Part shown: positions 43,530 through 52,683 of the stretch, in pieces | Position numbering within the stretch: the stretch's first letter is position 1 | Layout of the letters: each line of letters opens with the position of its first letter | Source: Pseudomonas asiatica | GTDB taxonomy: Bacteria; Pseudomonadota; Gammaproteobacteria; Pseudomonadales; Pseudomonadaceae | DNA: 64,000 nucleotides | NCBI RefSeq assembly: GCF_009932335.1 | Contig: NZ_BLJF01000003.1 | Location: forward strand, 868,001-932,000 | Direction of reading: 5' to 3' | Made by a program: the position numbers and the translations under genes | The notes under the pieces: model-generated | Database searches by the model: none | What the model saw: the letters and a program-made list of their open reading frames with translations, nothing else | What the model was told of the DNA's origin: nothing

Positions 43530-44620
43530 TGCACACCCGCCCGGCCGACGATGCCACCCTGGCGATCGATGGCGAACACCTCCACCTGCACCTGCGCCGG
43601 CACCACGCTGCGGGCGAAGGCCAGGGCGTAGGCGCACACCGCGTCACCCAAGGGAATGCCGGCTGCATGGGCCAGTGCCAGGGCCTGTTGGCTGGTGTTG
43701 GCAGTAATGATCGATGCCTGCAGCGCTGCGTCGGCGCCGATGTCCGCCGCCCAGCCGGCCAGTTGCGGCAGGTCGATGCTGGAATGACGGCTGTGCAGGT
43801 CCATGTGCCCGGCAGCCAGTTTGCTGATCTTGCCGAAACCGCCGCACAGGGTCAGGCGTGGCACCGGTACCTTGCGCAGGTACTTGAGCACCGCACCGAC
43901 GAAGTCGCCCATTTCGATCAGGGCTATTTCCGGCAGGCCATAGACGCGGCGCATGGTGTCTTCGCTGGCGTTCCCGGTGCATGCGGCGATATGCGTGTAG
44001 CCGTTGGTGTGGGCGACATCGATGCCTTGGTGGATCGAGGCAATGTAGGCCGCGCAGGAAAACGGCCGCACGATGCCGCTGGTGCCGAGGATCGACAGAC
44101 CGCCGAGGATGCCCAGCCGCGGGTTCATGGTCTTCAGGGCCAGTTGCTCGCCGCCCTGCACATTGACCGTGACTTCGAAACCGCCGGGGTAGCTGCATTC
44201 GTCTGCCAAGCGTTGCAGGTGGTCGCTGATCATGCGCCGTGGCACCGGGTTGATGGCCGGCTCACCCACCGCCAGCACCAGCCCCGGGCGGGTCACGGTG
44301 CCGACGCCGGTGCCGGCGACAAAACGGATGCCAGGTTCGGCCAGCAGGCGCACCTGGCTATAGAGCAGGGCGCCGTGGGTCACGTCCGGGTCGTCGCCGG
44401 CGTCCTTGAGCGTGCCCGCTTCGGCACCTTGGCTGGTGAGGCGGCAGAACTCCAGGCGCATCTGCACCACCTTGCCCTTGGGCAGGGTGATGCTGACGGC
44501 GTCGCTGCTCTCGCCTCCCAGCAGCAAGCGCGCTGCCGCCAGGCTGGTGGCAGTGGCGCAGCTGCCGGTGGTCAGGCCGCTGCGCAGGGGGGCGGGCTGT
44601 TCGCGGGTTTCTTCACGCAT
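43526..44620 (-). CDS. cbiD: Cobalt-precorrin-5B / precorrin C1-methyltransferase CbiD
   Basis: A 364-residue CbiD protein ([21 protein letters not shown], then [17 protein letters not shown] and [20 protein letters not shown]). CbiD methylates C-1 in the anaerobic corrin route. Here it stands among genes of the aerobic route, and no cobF is in this cluster, so it probably supplies the C-1 methylation. It overlaps cobL upstream by 8 bases and cobK downstream by 4. Confidence 0.92.
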   Translation of the reverse strand: MREETREQPAPLRSGLTTGSCATATSLAAARLLLGGESSDAVSITLPKGKVVQMRLEFCRLTSQGAEAGTLKDAGDDPDVTHGALLYSQVRLLAEPGIRFVAGTGVGTVTRPGLVLAVGEPAINPVPRRMISDHLQRLADECSYPGGFEVTVNVQGGEQLALKTMNPRLGILGGLSILGTSGIVRPFSCAAYIASIHQGIDVAHTNGYTHIAACTGNASEDTMRRVYGLPEIALIEMGDFVGAVLKYLRKVPVPRLTLCGGFGKISKLAAGHMDLHSRHSSIDLPQLAGWAADIGADAALQASIITANTSQQALALAHAAGIPLGDAVCAYALAFARSVVPAQVQVEVFAIDRQGGIVGRAGVQ

Positions 44621-45824
44621 CGGCGGGTTTCACCACGTCCAGCAAGGTGATCGGCAGCGCCTGGCGCCAAGTGTCGAACGAGCCCAATGGCTGGGCATGG
44701 GCGACATGGATGCGGGTCAGCTCGCCACCATGGCGTTCACGGAAATGCGCCAGGGCCAGTTCGCTTTGCAGGGTCACCGCATTGGCTACCAGCCGGCCGC
44801 CGGGGCGCAGGCTTGCCCAGCACAGGTCGAGCACACCTTCGCGGGTGACGCCGCCACCGATGAAGATCGCATCCGGTTGCTCCAGGCCTTCCAGCGCCGC
44901 TGGTGCCTTGCCGCGGACCAGTTGCAGGCCGGGTACACCCAACGCATCGCGGTTGTGTTCGATGAAGCCCTGGCGGCCTTCGTCGGCCTCGATGGCCAAG
45001 GCGCGGCAGGCCGGGTGGGCGCGCATCCATTCGATGCCGATCGAGCCGCAGCCGGCGCCCACGTCCCACAGCAACTCGCCGGGCTGTGGTGCCAGGCGGG
45101 CCAGGGTGATGGCGCGGACATCGCGCTTGGTCAGTTGGCCGTCATGCCGGAAGGCGCTGTCCGGCAACCCGGCCAGTCGGTGCAGGCGCGGGGCCTCGGG
45201 CGTGGCCAGGCACTCGATGGCTACCAGGTTGAGCGCGGCGACATCGCTGTGCGGCCAGTCCTGGGCGGTGCCGGCCAACTCACGTTCGTCCACGCCACCC
45301 AAGTGTTCGAAGACTCGCAGGCGGCTTGGCCCGAAGCCCCGCTCGCGCAGCTGCGTGGCAATTGCTGCCGGGCTGTCGCCGTCGTTGCTCAGCACCAGCA
45401 GGCGCACGCCGCTGTGCAGGTGGGCATTGAGCGCAGCCAGGGGCCGAGCGACCAGCGATACCACCTGCACGTCCTGCAGTGGCCAGCCCAGGCGGGCGGC
45501 GGCCAGGGCGCAGGAGGAGGGCATCGACAGCACGCGTATTTCAGCGGCGGGCAGTTGGCGCGCCAAGCTGGCGCCGACGCCGTAGAACATCGGGTCGCCG
45601 CTGGCCAGCACGCATACTGGCTCACCGCGCAGAGCCAGGACCGGGGCCAGCGAGAACGGGCTTGGCCAGCCCAGCCGTTCGCCGGCCACGCAGCGTGGCA
45701 GCAAGGCCAGCTGGCGCGGGCTGCCGAAGATCCGCGCAGCGCCCAGCAGCGCGCGCCGGGCTTGCTTGCCCAGGCCGCTGAAGCCGTCTTCGCCGATACC
45801 TACTACTGTCAGCCAGGGTGCCAT
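44613..45824 (-). CDS. cobL: Precorrin-6Y C5,15-methyltransferase (decarboxylating)
   Basis: A 403-residue bifunctional protein. The N-terminal half is a CbiE-type tetrapyrrole methylase ([40 protein letters not shown]); the C-terminal half is a CbiT-type SAM enzyme ([27 protein letters not shown]). It methylates C-5 and C-15 and removes the C-12 acetate carboxyl. The start is the ATG at 45824; upstream codons are REP sequence. It leads the minus-strand cob operon. Confidence 0.93.
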   Translation of the reverse strand: MAPWLTVVGIGEDGFSGLGKQARRALLGAARIFGSPRQLALLPRCVAGERLGWPSPFSLAPVLALRGEPVCVLASGDPMFYGVGASLARQLPAAEIRVLSMPSSCALAAARLGWPLQDVQVVSLVARPLAALNAHLHSGVRLLVLSNDGDSPAAIATQLRERGFGPSRLRVFEHLGGVDERELAGTAQDWPHSDVAALNLVAIECLATPEAPRLHRLAGLPDSAFRHDGQLTKRDVRAITLARLAPQPGELLWDVGAGCGSIGIEWMRAHPACRALAIEADEGRQGFIEHNRDALGVPGLQLVRGKAPAALEGLEQPDAIFIGGGVTREGVLDLCWASLRPGGRLVANAVTLQSELALAHFRERHGGELTRIHVAHAQPLGSFDTWRQALPITLLDVVKPADA

Positions 45825-45844
45825 GGATACCTCTTCAAGACCCT

Positions 45845-45945
45845 GGGGCTGCTGTGCAGCCCATCGCGACACAAGGCCGCTCCCACAGGGAATGGTGATC
45901 CCTGTGGGAGCGGCCTTGTGTCGCGATGGGGTGCGCAGCGCCCCC
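45845..45945. repeat. REP pair in the divergent cob promoter region
   Basis: A nearly perfect ACAAGGCCGC-type inverted pair sits between cobL and cobG. About 100 bases remain between it and cobG for promoters. I looked for a cobalamin riboswitch B12 box in this gap and did not find one. Confidence 0.9.
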
Positions 45946-46051
45946 AAAATTTCTGCTCAAACTCGAATGATGCTCGACCACCGGCTTTTCATGCCGCCGG
46001 ACAAAGCAGGCATAATACCGCGCCTTCTACACTCAAGCGCATTTTCACAGA

Positions 46052-47383
46052 TTGCCGGACGCCCCTTTGACCCAGGCCCATGCCTCCCATGTATCGCCCC
46101 GTCCCTCGGCCTGCCCGGGGTTGTGGCGCATCGTCAGTGCCCGTGATGGCGGCATCTGCCGCATCAAGCTGCCGGGCGGCCTGCTGCTGGCCGACCAGGC
46201 CGACGCAGTGGCGGCGGCTGCCGAGCGTTTCGCCGGTGGCGTGATCGAGGCCACCAACCGCGGCAACCTGCAGATTCGCGGCATCGGCAGCGACCATCGC
46301 GGCCTGGTCGAGACACTGCTCGCAGCCGGCCTGGGCCCACGTGATGCCGCCGGTGACGATGTGCGCAACCTGATGCTCAGCCCGCTGGCCGGGCATGACC
46401 CGGCGATGCTGCTGGACGCTCGGCCGCTGGCCAGGCAGATCCTCGACCTGCTGGAAGGCACCCCGCGTTTTCACCAGTTGTCGGCCAAGTTCGCCGTGCA
46501 GCTGGATGCCGGCGAAAACCTGGCCATGCTCGAACACCCCCATGACCTGTGGCTGTCGACCCTGCGCCTGGATCAGCAGACCTGGCTGGCGTTCGGCCTG
46601 GCGGGCTGCCCGGCAGACGGCCAGGTGCTCGGCGCGGTGCCGGCGGAACAAGGCCTGGCACTGGTGCGTGCGGTGCTGGAGCGCTTCCTCGACCTGGCCA
46701 CCCCGGCACAGTCGCGCATGCGCCAGTTGCTCGAGGTGTGTTCGGCAACCGATTTCATCGACGGGCTCGGCCTGGCCATCCGCCGCGATGCCGCCGTGCT
46801 CGCATGGCGGCGTGAACCGCGCAGCGTCTCGTGGCTGGGCGTCCTGCCCCAGGCGCAGGGCATCGCCTTGGGCGTTGCCCCGCCGCAGGGGCGCCTGACC
46901 CCGGCCATGCTGCGTGGCGCTGCGCGCGTTGCCCGTGAACATGGCGATGGCAGCCTGCGCCTGAGCCCCTGGCAAAGCCTGGTGCTGACCAACCTGCAAG
47001 CGCAACACATCGACCACGCCCAGGCCGGGTTGTCCGCACTGGGCCTGCTATGCCATGACCATGAGCCACTGGCACGCATAAGCGCCTGTACCGGCGCCAG
47101 TGGCTGTGCCAAGGCCCTGGGCGAGACCAAGGCCGACGCCGTCACCCTGGCCGCACTGCTCGGCCCTGGTGTGCCCGGCAGCGTGCACTTGTCCGGTTGC
47201 CCCCGATCCTGCGCCGTGGCCCATGTTGCCCCGGCCACCCTGCTGGCCCGCGCGCCGGGCCGTTACGACCTGTACCTGCGTGATGCGCGCCAGCCGGGCT
47301 TCGGCGCCCTGCGCGCCACCGACCTTACCTTGAATGAAGCAGGCGCCATGCTCGACCTGCCGACGGAGCACCTTGATGATTGA
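46052..47383 (+). CDS. cobG: Precorrin-3B synthase
   Basis: A 443-residue oxygen-dependent monooxygenase of the sulfite/nitrite reductase fold that contracts the corrin ring path in the aerobic route. VIEATNRGNLQIRGI and the iron-sulfur ligands CTGASGCAKAL...SGCPRSCAVAH are present. No in-frame ATG exists near the start; the frame opens only at 46016, so the TTG at 46052 (or the TTG at 46067) must serve. Alignment by memory with other CobG N-termini favours 46052. It overlaps cobH by 8 bases. Confidence 0.9.
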   Translation: MPDAPLTQAHASHVSPRPSACPGLWRIVSARDGGICRIKLPGGLLLADQADAVAAAAERFAGGVIEATNRGNLQIRGIGSDHRGLVETLLAAGLGPRDAAGDDVRNLMLSPLAGHDPAMLLDARPLARQILDLLEGTPRFHQLSAKFAVQLDAGENLAMLEHPHDLWLSTLRLDQQTWLAFGLAGCPADGQVLGAVPAEQGLALVRAVLERFLDLATPAQSRMRQLLEVCSATDFIDGLGLAIRRDAAVLAWRREPRSVSWLGVLPQAQGIALGVAPPQGRLTPAMLRGAARVAREHGDGSLRLSPWQSLVLTNLQAQHIDHAQAGLSALGLLCHDHEPLARISACTGASGCAKALGETKADAVTLAALLGPGVPGSVHLSGCPRSCAVAHVAPATLLARAPGRYDLYLRDARQPGFGALRATDLTLNEAGAMLDLPTEHLDD

Positions 47384-48002
47384 CTACATCCGCGATGGTC
47401 AGGAGATCTATCGCAATTCCTTCCGGATCATCCGCGAGGAAGCCCGACTCGAGCGGATCCCCGCAGACCTCGAAAAGCTCGCCGTGCGCGTGATCCACGC
47501 CTGTGGCATGGTCGACGCCATCGATGGCCTGCAGTTCTCCGAAGGCGCCGGCCGGGCCGGACGCGAGGCGTTGCTGAACGGCGCGCCGATCCTGTGCGAT
47601 GCGCACATGGTCGCCGAAGGCATCACCCGCGCCCGGCTGCCCGCCGACAACAAGGTCATCTGCACCCTGCGCGACCCGAGCGTACCGGGCCTGGCGAAAG
47701 ACGCCGGCAACACCCGTTCCGCCGTGGCCCTGGAACTGTGGCGGCCGCACCTGGAAGGCAGTGTGGTGGTGATCGGCAATGCGCCTACCGCACTGTTCTA
47801 TCTGCTGGAAATGCTCGACGCCGGCGCCCCGAAACCAGCACTGATCCTCGGCTTCCCGGTCGGCTTTGTCGGTGCCGCCGAGTCCAAGGCGATGCTCGCC
47901 GCCGACAGCCGTGGCGTGCCGTTCGTGATCATGCAGGGCCGCCTGGGCGGCAGCGCGATGGCCGCAGCTGCGGTCAACGCCTTGGCCACGGAGGTGGAAT
48001 GA
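47376..48002 (+). CDS. cobH: Precorrin-8X methylmutase (precorrin isomerase)
   Basis: A 208-residue CobH/CbiC enzyme that moves the C-11 methyl to C-12, giving hydrogenobyrinate. The catalytic His41 lies in [36 protein letters not shown] and [13 protein letters not shown] are conserved. The ATG at 47376 lies within the end of cobG, and the stop overlaps cobI (ATGA). Confidence 0.94.
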   Translation: MIDYIRDGQEIYRNSFRIIREEARLERIPADLEKLAVRVIHACGMVDAIDGLQFSEGAGRAGREALLNGAPILCDAHMVAEGITRARLPADNKVICTLRDPSVPGLAKDAGNTRSAVALELWRPHLEGSVVVIGNAPTALFYLLEMLDAGAPKPALILGFPVGFVGAAESKAMLAADSRGVPFVIMQGRLGGSAMAAAAVNALATEVE

Positions 48003-48733
48003 TGGCGCCGCGTGGACGTCTGCTGGGCCTGGGCGTGGGCCCTGGCGACCCAGAACTGATTACCCTCAAGGCCCTGCGCCTGCTGCGTGAAGCGCCAGTG
48101 GTTGGCTACTTCGTGGCCAAGGGCAAGCGCGGCAACGCCTTCGGCATCATCGAGGCGCACCTGCAGCCCGAGCAGACCCTGCTGCCGCTGGTCTACCCGG
48201 TAACCACCGAAGCGCTGCCAGCGCCGCTGTCCTATGAACAGGTGATCAGCGACTTCTACGACGAGGCCAGCGTGCAGGTAGCCGAGCACCTGGATGCCGG
48301 CCGCGACGTGGCGGTTATCTGTGAAGGCGACCCGTTCTTCTATGGTTCCTACATGTACCTGCACGACCGCCTGGCGCAGCGCTACGAGGCCGAAGTGATC
48401 CCCGGCGTCTGCTCGATGCTCGGTGGCGCCTCGGTACTGGGCGCGCCGCTGGTTTACCGCAATCAGAGCCTGTCGGTGCTGTCTGGCGTGTTGCCGGCCG
48501 AAGAGCTCAAGCGTCGCCTGGCCGACGCCGACGCGGCGGTGATCATGAAGCTTGGCCGCAACTTCCCCAAGGTGCGCGAAGTGCTGGCCGAACTGGGCCT
48601 GGACGGGCGTGCGCTGTATGTGGAGCGGGCGACCATGGCCAACCAGAAGATCGTGCCGCTGGACCAGGTCGACCCACAGTCGTCGCCGTACTTCTCGCTG
48701 ATCATCGTGCCGGGTGAAAAATGGCAAGGCTGA
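47999..48733 (+). CDS. cobI: Precorrin-2 C20-methyltransferase
   Basis: A 244-residue tetrapyrrole methylase. [20 protein letters not shown] at the N-terminus, [20 protein letters not shown] and [16 protein letters not shown] identify the C-20 methyltransferase. Two adjacent ATG codons (47999 and 48002) could start it. The end adjoins or overlaps cobJ. Confidence 0.94.
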   Translation: MMAPRGRLLGLGVGPGDPELITLKALRLLREAPVVGYFVAKGKRGNAFGIIEAHLQPEQTLLPLVYPVTTEALPAPLSYEQVISDFYDEASVQVAEHLDAGRDVAVICEGDPFFYGSYMYLHDRLAQRYEAEVIPGVCSMLGGASVLGAPLVYRNQSLSVLSGVLPAEELKRRLADADAAVIMKLGRNFPKVREVLAELGLDGRALYVERATMANQKIVPLDQVDPQSSPYFSLIIVPGEKWQG

Positions 48734-48735
48734 AC

Positions 48736-50418
48736 ATGCACCAGGCACCGGCGATCGTCATCCTTGGCCAGGGCAGCCTGGCCACGGCGCAGCGTATCCA
48801 GCAGTGTTATCCACAAGCATCGATCCATGGCCTGGAAGGCCGGGTCGAGGGTGCCGACCTTTGCTACACCGCGTTCGGCGATACCCTGCGTGGGCTGTAC
48901 CAGCAGAACACGCCGATCATCGCCCTGTGCGCGGCGGGTATCGTCATCCGCAGCCTGGCCAGCCTGCTCAGCGAGAAAGGTGTCGAGCCACCGGTACTGG
49001 CCGTGGCCGAAGACGGCAGTGCCGTAGTGCCGTTGCTTGGTGGCCTTGGCGGTGTGAACGTGATGGCGCGCGAAATCGCTGAAGCACTGGGCGTTGCTGC
49101 GGCCATCACCACCAGTGGCGAGCTGCGTTTCGGCACCTGTCTGCTGAACCCGCCACAGGGCTATGCGCTGGCGGATATCGAGCAAGGCAAGCGCTTTGTC
49201 TCCGACCTGCTGGCTGGCGAGGCGGTGCGCATCGAAGGTGACGCGCCGTGGCTGCAACAGGCGCAGTTGCCTGCCAGCGAGGCGGCTCGGCGTACCATCC
49301 ATGTGGGGCACCAGGCCCGCCCGGCCAGCCGCGACGAGCTGCTGATCCACCCGCGTTCGGTGGTAGTGGGTGTTGCTGGCGGTAGCCTGGCCAGTATCCG
49401 GGCGGCATTGCAGCAGGCCGGCATCGCCGAGCCTGCAGTGGCCTGCCTGCTGGCCGATGAGCAAGCCATGGCCGACAGCGCCCTGCATGAGGCCGCACAG
49501 ACCCTGGGTGTTGTCTTGCGCTTTGCTGCCAGGACGCATGATCTGGCCGGGATGGTTGCTGCGGCATTGCCTGCTGCGCAGCTGATCGAGGTGGCAGACG
49601 TGGTCATCGCGGTGGCGCCTGCCCCGGTCGAGGTGGCGCAGATCGGTCGTCGTCGGGGTCGTCTGGCGGTCATCGGCCTGGGGCCGGGTGCAGCCGAGCT
49701 GATGGTGCCGGCGGTCAAGGCCGAGCTGGCGCAAGCCGAGGATGTGCTCGGTTACGAAACCTACGTGCGCATGGCCGGGCCGTTCCGTGACGACCAGGTG
49801 CTGCACTGCACCGACAACCGTGAAGAGATGCAGCGTGCCCGGCATGCCTTCGAACTCGCGGCCCAGGGCCGTTCGGTGGTGGTGGTGTCGTCGGGCGACC
49901 CGGGTGTGTTCGCCATGGCAGCTGCGGTACTTGAAGCGTTGCACGCGTCCACGGACCCGGCCTGGCACCGGGTGGATCTCGAGATCCTGCCGGGGGTGTC
50001 GGCCTCGCTCGCGACCGCCGCCCAGGCGGGTGCGCCGCTGGGGCATGACTTCTGCGTGATGTCGCTGTCGGACAACCTCAAGCCGTGGTCGATCATTGAA
50101 AAGCGCCTGGACCTGGCGGCCCAGGCTGACCTGGTGCTGGCGTTCTACAACCCGATTTCCAAGGCAAGGCCGCACCAGCTCGGGGTAGCGCTGGAGGTCG
50201 TGCGCCGGCACCGCGAGGGTAACACGCCTGTAGTCCTTGGCCGTGACATCGGTAGGCCGGGGCAGACGCTGAAGGTCGTCACATTGGCCGAACTGCTGCC
50301 GGAAATGGTCGACATGCGCACCATGGTGCTTGTCGGCTCATCTACAACCTGCGTGTTTCCTCGCTTGTCGGGCGGGGCGTGGGCCTACACCCCGCGTTGG
50401 TACCCGTCGGCTGACTAG
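48736..50418 (+). CDS. cobJ: CbiG-like / precorrin-3B C17-methyltransferase fusion
   Basis: About 560 residues in two parts. The first 300 residues are CbiG-like: an N-terminal region (IVILGQGSLATAQRIQQ), a middle region with LCAAGIVIRSLASLLSEKG and VPLLGGLGGVNVMAREIA, and a CobE/CbiG C-terminal domain with VVGVAGGSLASIRAALQQAG. The rest is a CobJ methylase (LAVIGLGPGAAELMVPAVKA, VVSSGDPGVFAMAAAVLEA, LAFYNPISKARP), which methylates C-17 and drives ring contraction. The ATG at 48736 has AAGG six bases upstream; an ATG at 48721 overlapping cobI is also in frame. Two GC hairpins follow the stop (one at 50436-50461) without a T-run. Confidence 0.92.
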   Translation: MHQAPAIVILGQGSLATAQRIQQCYPQASIHGLEGRVEGADLCYTAFGDTLRGLYQQNTPIIALCAAGIVIRSLASLLSEKGVEPPVLAVAEDGSAVVPLLGGLGGVNVMAREIAEALGVAAAITTSGELRFGTCLLNPPQGYALADIEQGKRFVSDLLAGEAVRIEGDAPWLQQAQLPASEAARRTIHVGHQARPASRDELLIHPRSVVVGVAGGSLASIRAALQQAGIAEPAVACLLADEQAMADSALHEAAQTLGVVLRFAARTHDLAGMVAAALPAAQLIEVADVVIAVAPAPVEVAQIGRRRGRLAVIGLGPGAAELMVPAVKAELAQAEDVLGYETYVRMAGPFRDDQVLHCTDNREEMQRARHAFELAAQGRSVVVVSSGDPGVFAMAAAVLEALHASTDPAWHRVDLEILPGVSASLATAAQAGAPLGHDFCVMSLSDNLKPWSIIEKRLDLAAQADLVLAFYNPISKARPHQLGVALEVVRRHREGNTPVVLGRDIGRPGQTLKVVTLAELLPEMVDMRTMVLVGSSTTCVFPRLSGGAWAYTPRWYPSAD

Positions 50419-50511
50419 TTGCACCGGAAACCCTTCAGCGCGCTGCATCCTGGGCGCGCTGGCTAAGGTGGTCGCCCCTGACTCGGGGGGCAACCATCTA
50501 GGAGTTTCCAC

Positions 50512-51192
50512 ATGTCCACAGAAACACAAGTCACTGCGACCGACACAGCCATCCTGGTCGAAGGCAACCTGCTGGCCTGCGGCGCAGGCATGTCTTCGCA
50601 AAGCCGTCATGACGTAAAGAACGCCTTCCACTTTGCCACCTTGGTGGCTGACAAGTCCTTCGATGCCGAAAAACAGAGCAGGGAGTGGTACGACCGGTTC
50701 ATCGATGTCATGCGTGATCTTGGCTTTACCATCCCTCGTCGCACCTTCGAGCTGGAAACCTCTGCCGAGTTGTCTGTCACCATAGGCGCTGTCGCTATAC
50801 GGGCGATCGGTGCGGTCGGCAATGCAGTGCTGGGTGGTACCAAGTTGGGTGTGCTGGCCAAGGCGGCTTTCGACAAACTCACCACCGTCGAAAATGACGT
50901 CAAGGTGGTCGATCACAAGCGCAAGAACAAGGTCAGGGGCATGGTCGGGATGGCCGCCTGCGTCGAAACCGACAACAACGATGTGGTCATGGTGGTGAGC
51001 TGCATCCAGGCTTCTGCCCCCAAACTGGAGGATGACATCCTGGGTATCCAGTGGAAGCTGGAAAAGACCGAGTACTACGCCGGCATGGCTGTGCTCACCC
51101 TCAACACTTTCGTCTACGACAAGGTCCGCGAAACCGTGGAAAACAAACTCGGCGTGCGCAGCGTCGAGAACGTTCTCCAGTACGACATCTGA
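50512..51192 (+). CDS. Uncharacterised protein, first of a tandem pair
   Basis: A 226-residue protein with a strong AGGAG site. No signal peptide. The N-terminal helical part contains FHFATLVADKSFDAEKQSRE followed by WYDRF and RDLGF. A glycine/alanine-rich hydrophobic stretch follows (SVTIGAVAIRAIGAVGNAVL, about residues 86-105), and a C-terminal part looks beta-rich (VVMVVSCIQASAPKLEDDIL, WKLEKTEYYAGMAV). The next gene shares the LVA-x(n)-WYD-x(n)-LG pattern and the order of parts. I do not recognise the family. A hydrophobic segment without an export signal is seen in some pore-forming and contractile-injection cargo proteins, but that is only a hint. Confidence 0.75.
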   Translation: MSTETQVTATDTAILVEGNLLACGAGMSSQSRHDVKNAFHFATLVADKSFDAEKQSREWYDRFIDVMRDLGFTIPRRTFELETSAELSVTIGAVAIRAIGAVGNAVLGGTKLGVLAKAAFDKLTTVENDVKVVDHKRKNKVRGMVGMAACVETDNNDVVMVVSCIQASAPKLEDDILGIQWKLEKTEYYAGMAVLTLNTFVYDKVRETVENKLGVRSVENVLQYDI

Positions 51193-51198
51193 TTGCAG

Positions 51199-51221
51199 GG
51201 CGGCGTTGTTGCAACGCCGCC
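51199..51221 (+). terminator. Perfect 10-bp hairpin between the tandem pair
   Basis: GGCGGCGTTG and CAACGCCGCC pair around a 3-base loop, followed by TTGTTCGG and a T-containing run. It resembles an intrinsic terminator or attenuator seven bases after the first gene's stop, so the second gene may be expressed at a lower level. Confidence 0.65.
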
Positions 51222-51251
51222 TTGTTCGGCTCTTTGTGACGAGGCAATGCA

Positions 51252-51905
51252 ATGGACAGAACAGCTGAACAACTGATGTTGATTGGCGGGACGGCATTAC
51301 TGTATCGCGCGGACGCTGGCCAGATTCAACGCCAGGCTGCCTTCGACTCCATCCTTTACGCCCAGTTGGTGGCCAACAGGAATGCGGGGTCACGCTTTGA
51401 CAACTATGAAGCCTGGTATGACGCCTATCGCGAGGCATACCGGCAACTGGGCTGGATCAAGCTGGCCAGTACGCATGACTTGAAACAGCTGGGGCAGCCC
51501 GCGCGCAGCGCGCAGATACAGCCACTCGAGGCGTGGCTGAAGATGCGCTCGATCCGTCATGAGGCTGTGCTGGCTGCAGTAAGAAGTGGCCTGGGCCGAT
51601 CGATCGAAGGTTTTCGTCACCAGCTGAAGTTCAGCACGCAGGGTTCGCAACTGGTGATCGAGCTTGGCTTGCTCAAGCCGGGCCCGGTCCTCGATCTTTG
51701 CAGTATTACCTTCCAATTCGACGCACCGATCGCCGGCATACCCCAGGACATGCTGCTGGTCGAAAAGGCGCTGGAGGGTGAAGCCGGGTTCAATGGCGTT
51801 TCCTTGCAGCTGGATAACGGGCGTTTCCAACACCAGCGAGATGAGCTGGAGGCATTGATGAAAACCAAGGATGCACAAGGGGAGTATCGGTTCGACCTGC
51901 ATTAG
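51252..51905 (+). CDS. Uncharacterised protein, second of a tandem pair
   Basis: A 217-residue protein, GAGG upstream, no signal peptide. FDSILYAQLVANRN...WYDAYREAYRQLGW matches the helical region of the first protein by eye, and ELGLLKPGPVLDLCSITFQF in the second half corresponds in position to that protein's SAPKLEDDILGIQWKL. It lacks the Gly/Ala-rich hydrophobic stretch. I infer distant paralogy. The gene ends 7 bases before the convergent marC stop. In my memory of P. putida KT2440 locus numbering, cobJ and marC are next to each other, so the pair may be strain-specific. Confidence 0.75.
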   Translation: MDRTAEQLMLIGGTALLYRADAGQIQRQAAFDSILYAQLVANRNAGSRFDNYEAWYDAYREAYRQLGWIKLASTHDLKQLGQPARSAQIQPLEAWLKMRSIRHEAVLAAVRSGLGRSIEGFRHQLKFSTQGSQLVIELGLLKPGPVLDLCSITFQFDAPIAGIPQDMLLVEKALEGEAGFNGVSLQLDNGRFQHQRDELEALMKTKDAQGEYRFDLH

Positions 51906-51912
51906 GCAATGG

Positions 51913-52509
51913 CTATGGCGCCAGGTAGCCTTTGATACCGGTAAAGATGATTTGCGCAGCCAGGGCGCAGACGAACAGCCCCATCAGCCGGCTGACGATC
52001 TGCAGTCCCTGGTCGCCTAGTATGCGCTCGATACGGTGCGACAAGTACAGCACCAGGCCGACGGTGAAGCTGGCCAGGGCGATGCTGATGATGGCCAACA
52101 GCTTGTCGTCCCAGTGCGGGTGGCCGACGCCCATTACCAGCAGTGCACCGATGGTGCCCGGGCCGACGGTGAGCGGGATGGTCAGCGGCACGATGGTGAC
52201 ATCCTGCTGGACGTTGTCGGCCTGTACCGCAGACTTGCCTTGGGCCATGCCCAGTGCCGAAATGAACAGCACACTGCCAGCGCCGATGCGGAAGGCGTCG
52301 GCGGTGATGCCGAAGATGCCGAAGATCGCCCGACCGAACAGGTACAGCAGGACACTGGCGATGAGTGCGGCGATGGCCACCTTCCATGCCAGCTGCTTGC
52401 GCTCCTTGCTGGAATGGCCGCGGGTCAGGCTGATGAAGCACGACAGCACGAAGAACGGGCTGTAGAGCACGAGCATTTTCAGGTAGACGCTGAACAACTC
52501 ATGGAGCAT
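51913..52509 (-). CDS. MarC family integral membrane protein
   Basis: A 198-residue inner-membrane protein with six hydrophobic segments (LKMLVLYSPFFVLSCFISLT at the N-terminus, IVPLTIPLTVGPGTIGALLV in the middle). MarC/UPF0056 proteins were once linked to multiple antibiotic resistance but this was withdrawn; their substrate is unknown. It is a single-gene unit. Confidence 0.9.
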   Translation of the reverse strand: MLHELFSVYLKMLVLYSPFFVLSCFISLTRGHSSKERKQLAWKVAIAALIASVLLYLFGRAIFGIFGITADAFRIGAGSVLFISALGMAQGKSAVQADNVQQDVTIVPLTIPLTVGPGTIGALLVMGVGHPHWDDKLLAIISIALASFTVGLVLYLSHRIERILGDQGLQIVSRLMGLFVCALAAQIIFTGIKGYLAP

Positions 52510-52578
52510 GGGGAAGCCCCTGGCAGGAAAGGTGAGGGGAAGTGTATCAGTAGGATCGTGGTTGTCTTCACTGGCCTA

Positions 52579-52663
52579 ATCGCCGGCAAGCCAGCTCCCA
52601 CAGGTACTGTGCATATCTTGAGATCGGTGCGGTCGGTGTGGGAGCTGGCTTGCCGGCGATGAG
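52579..52663. repeat. REP pair, CGCCGGCAAGCCAGCTCCCAC type
   Basis: A compact inverted pair between marC and the end of retS. Confidence 0.88.
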
Positions 52664-52683
52664 GCCAGTACAGGCAGTACAGG

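Noticed and set aside
45825..46051. Cobalamin riboswitch in the divergent cob promoter region
   Set aside because: No B12-box-like sequence was found; the gap is mostly a REP pair.
48463..50211. 582-codon frame antisense to cobI/cobJ, and similar ones opposite purH (56949-58700) and yegD (24954-26285)
   Set aside because: All lie opposite well-identified genes and carry no recognisable motif or ribosome site.
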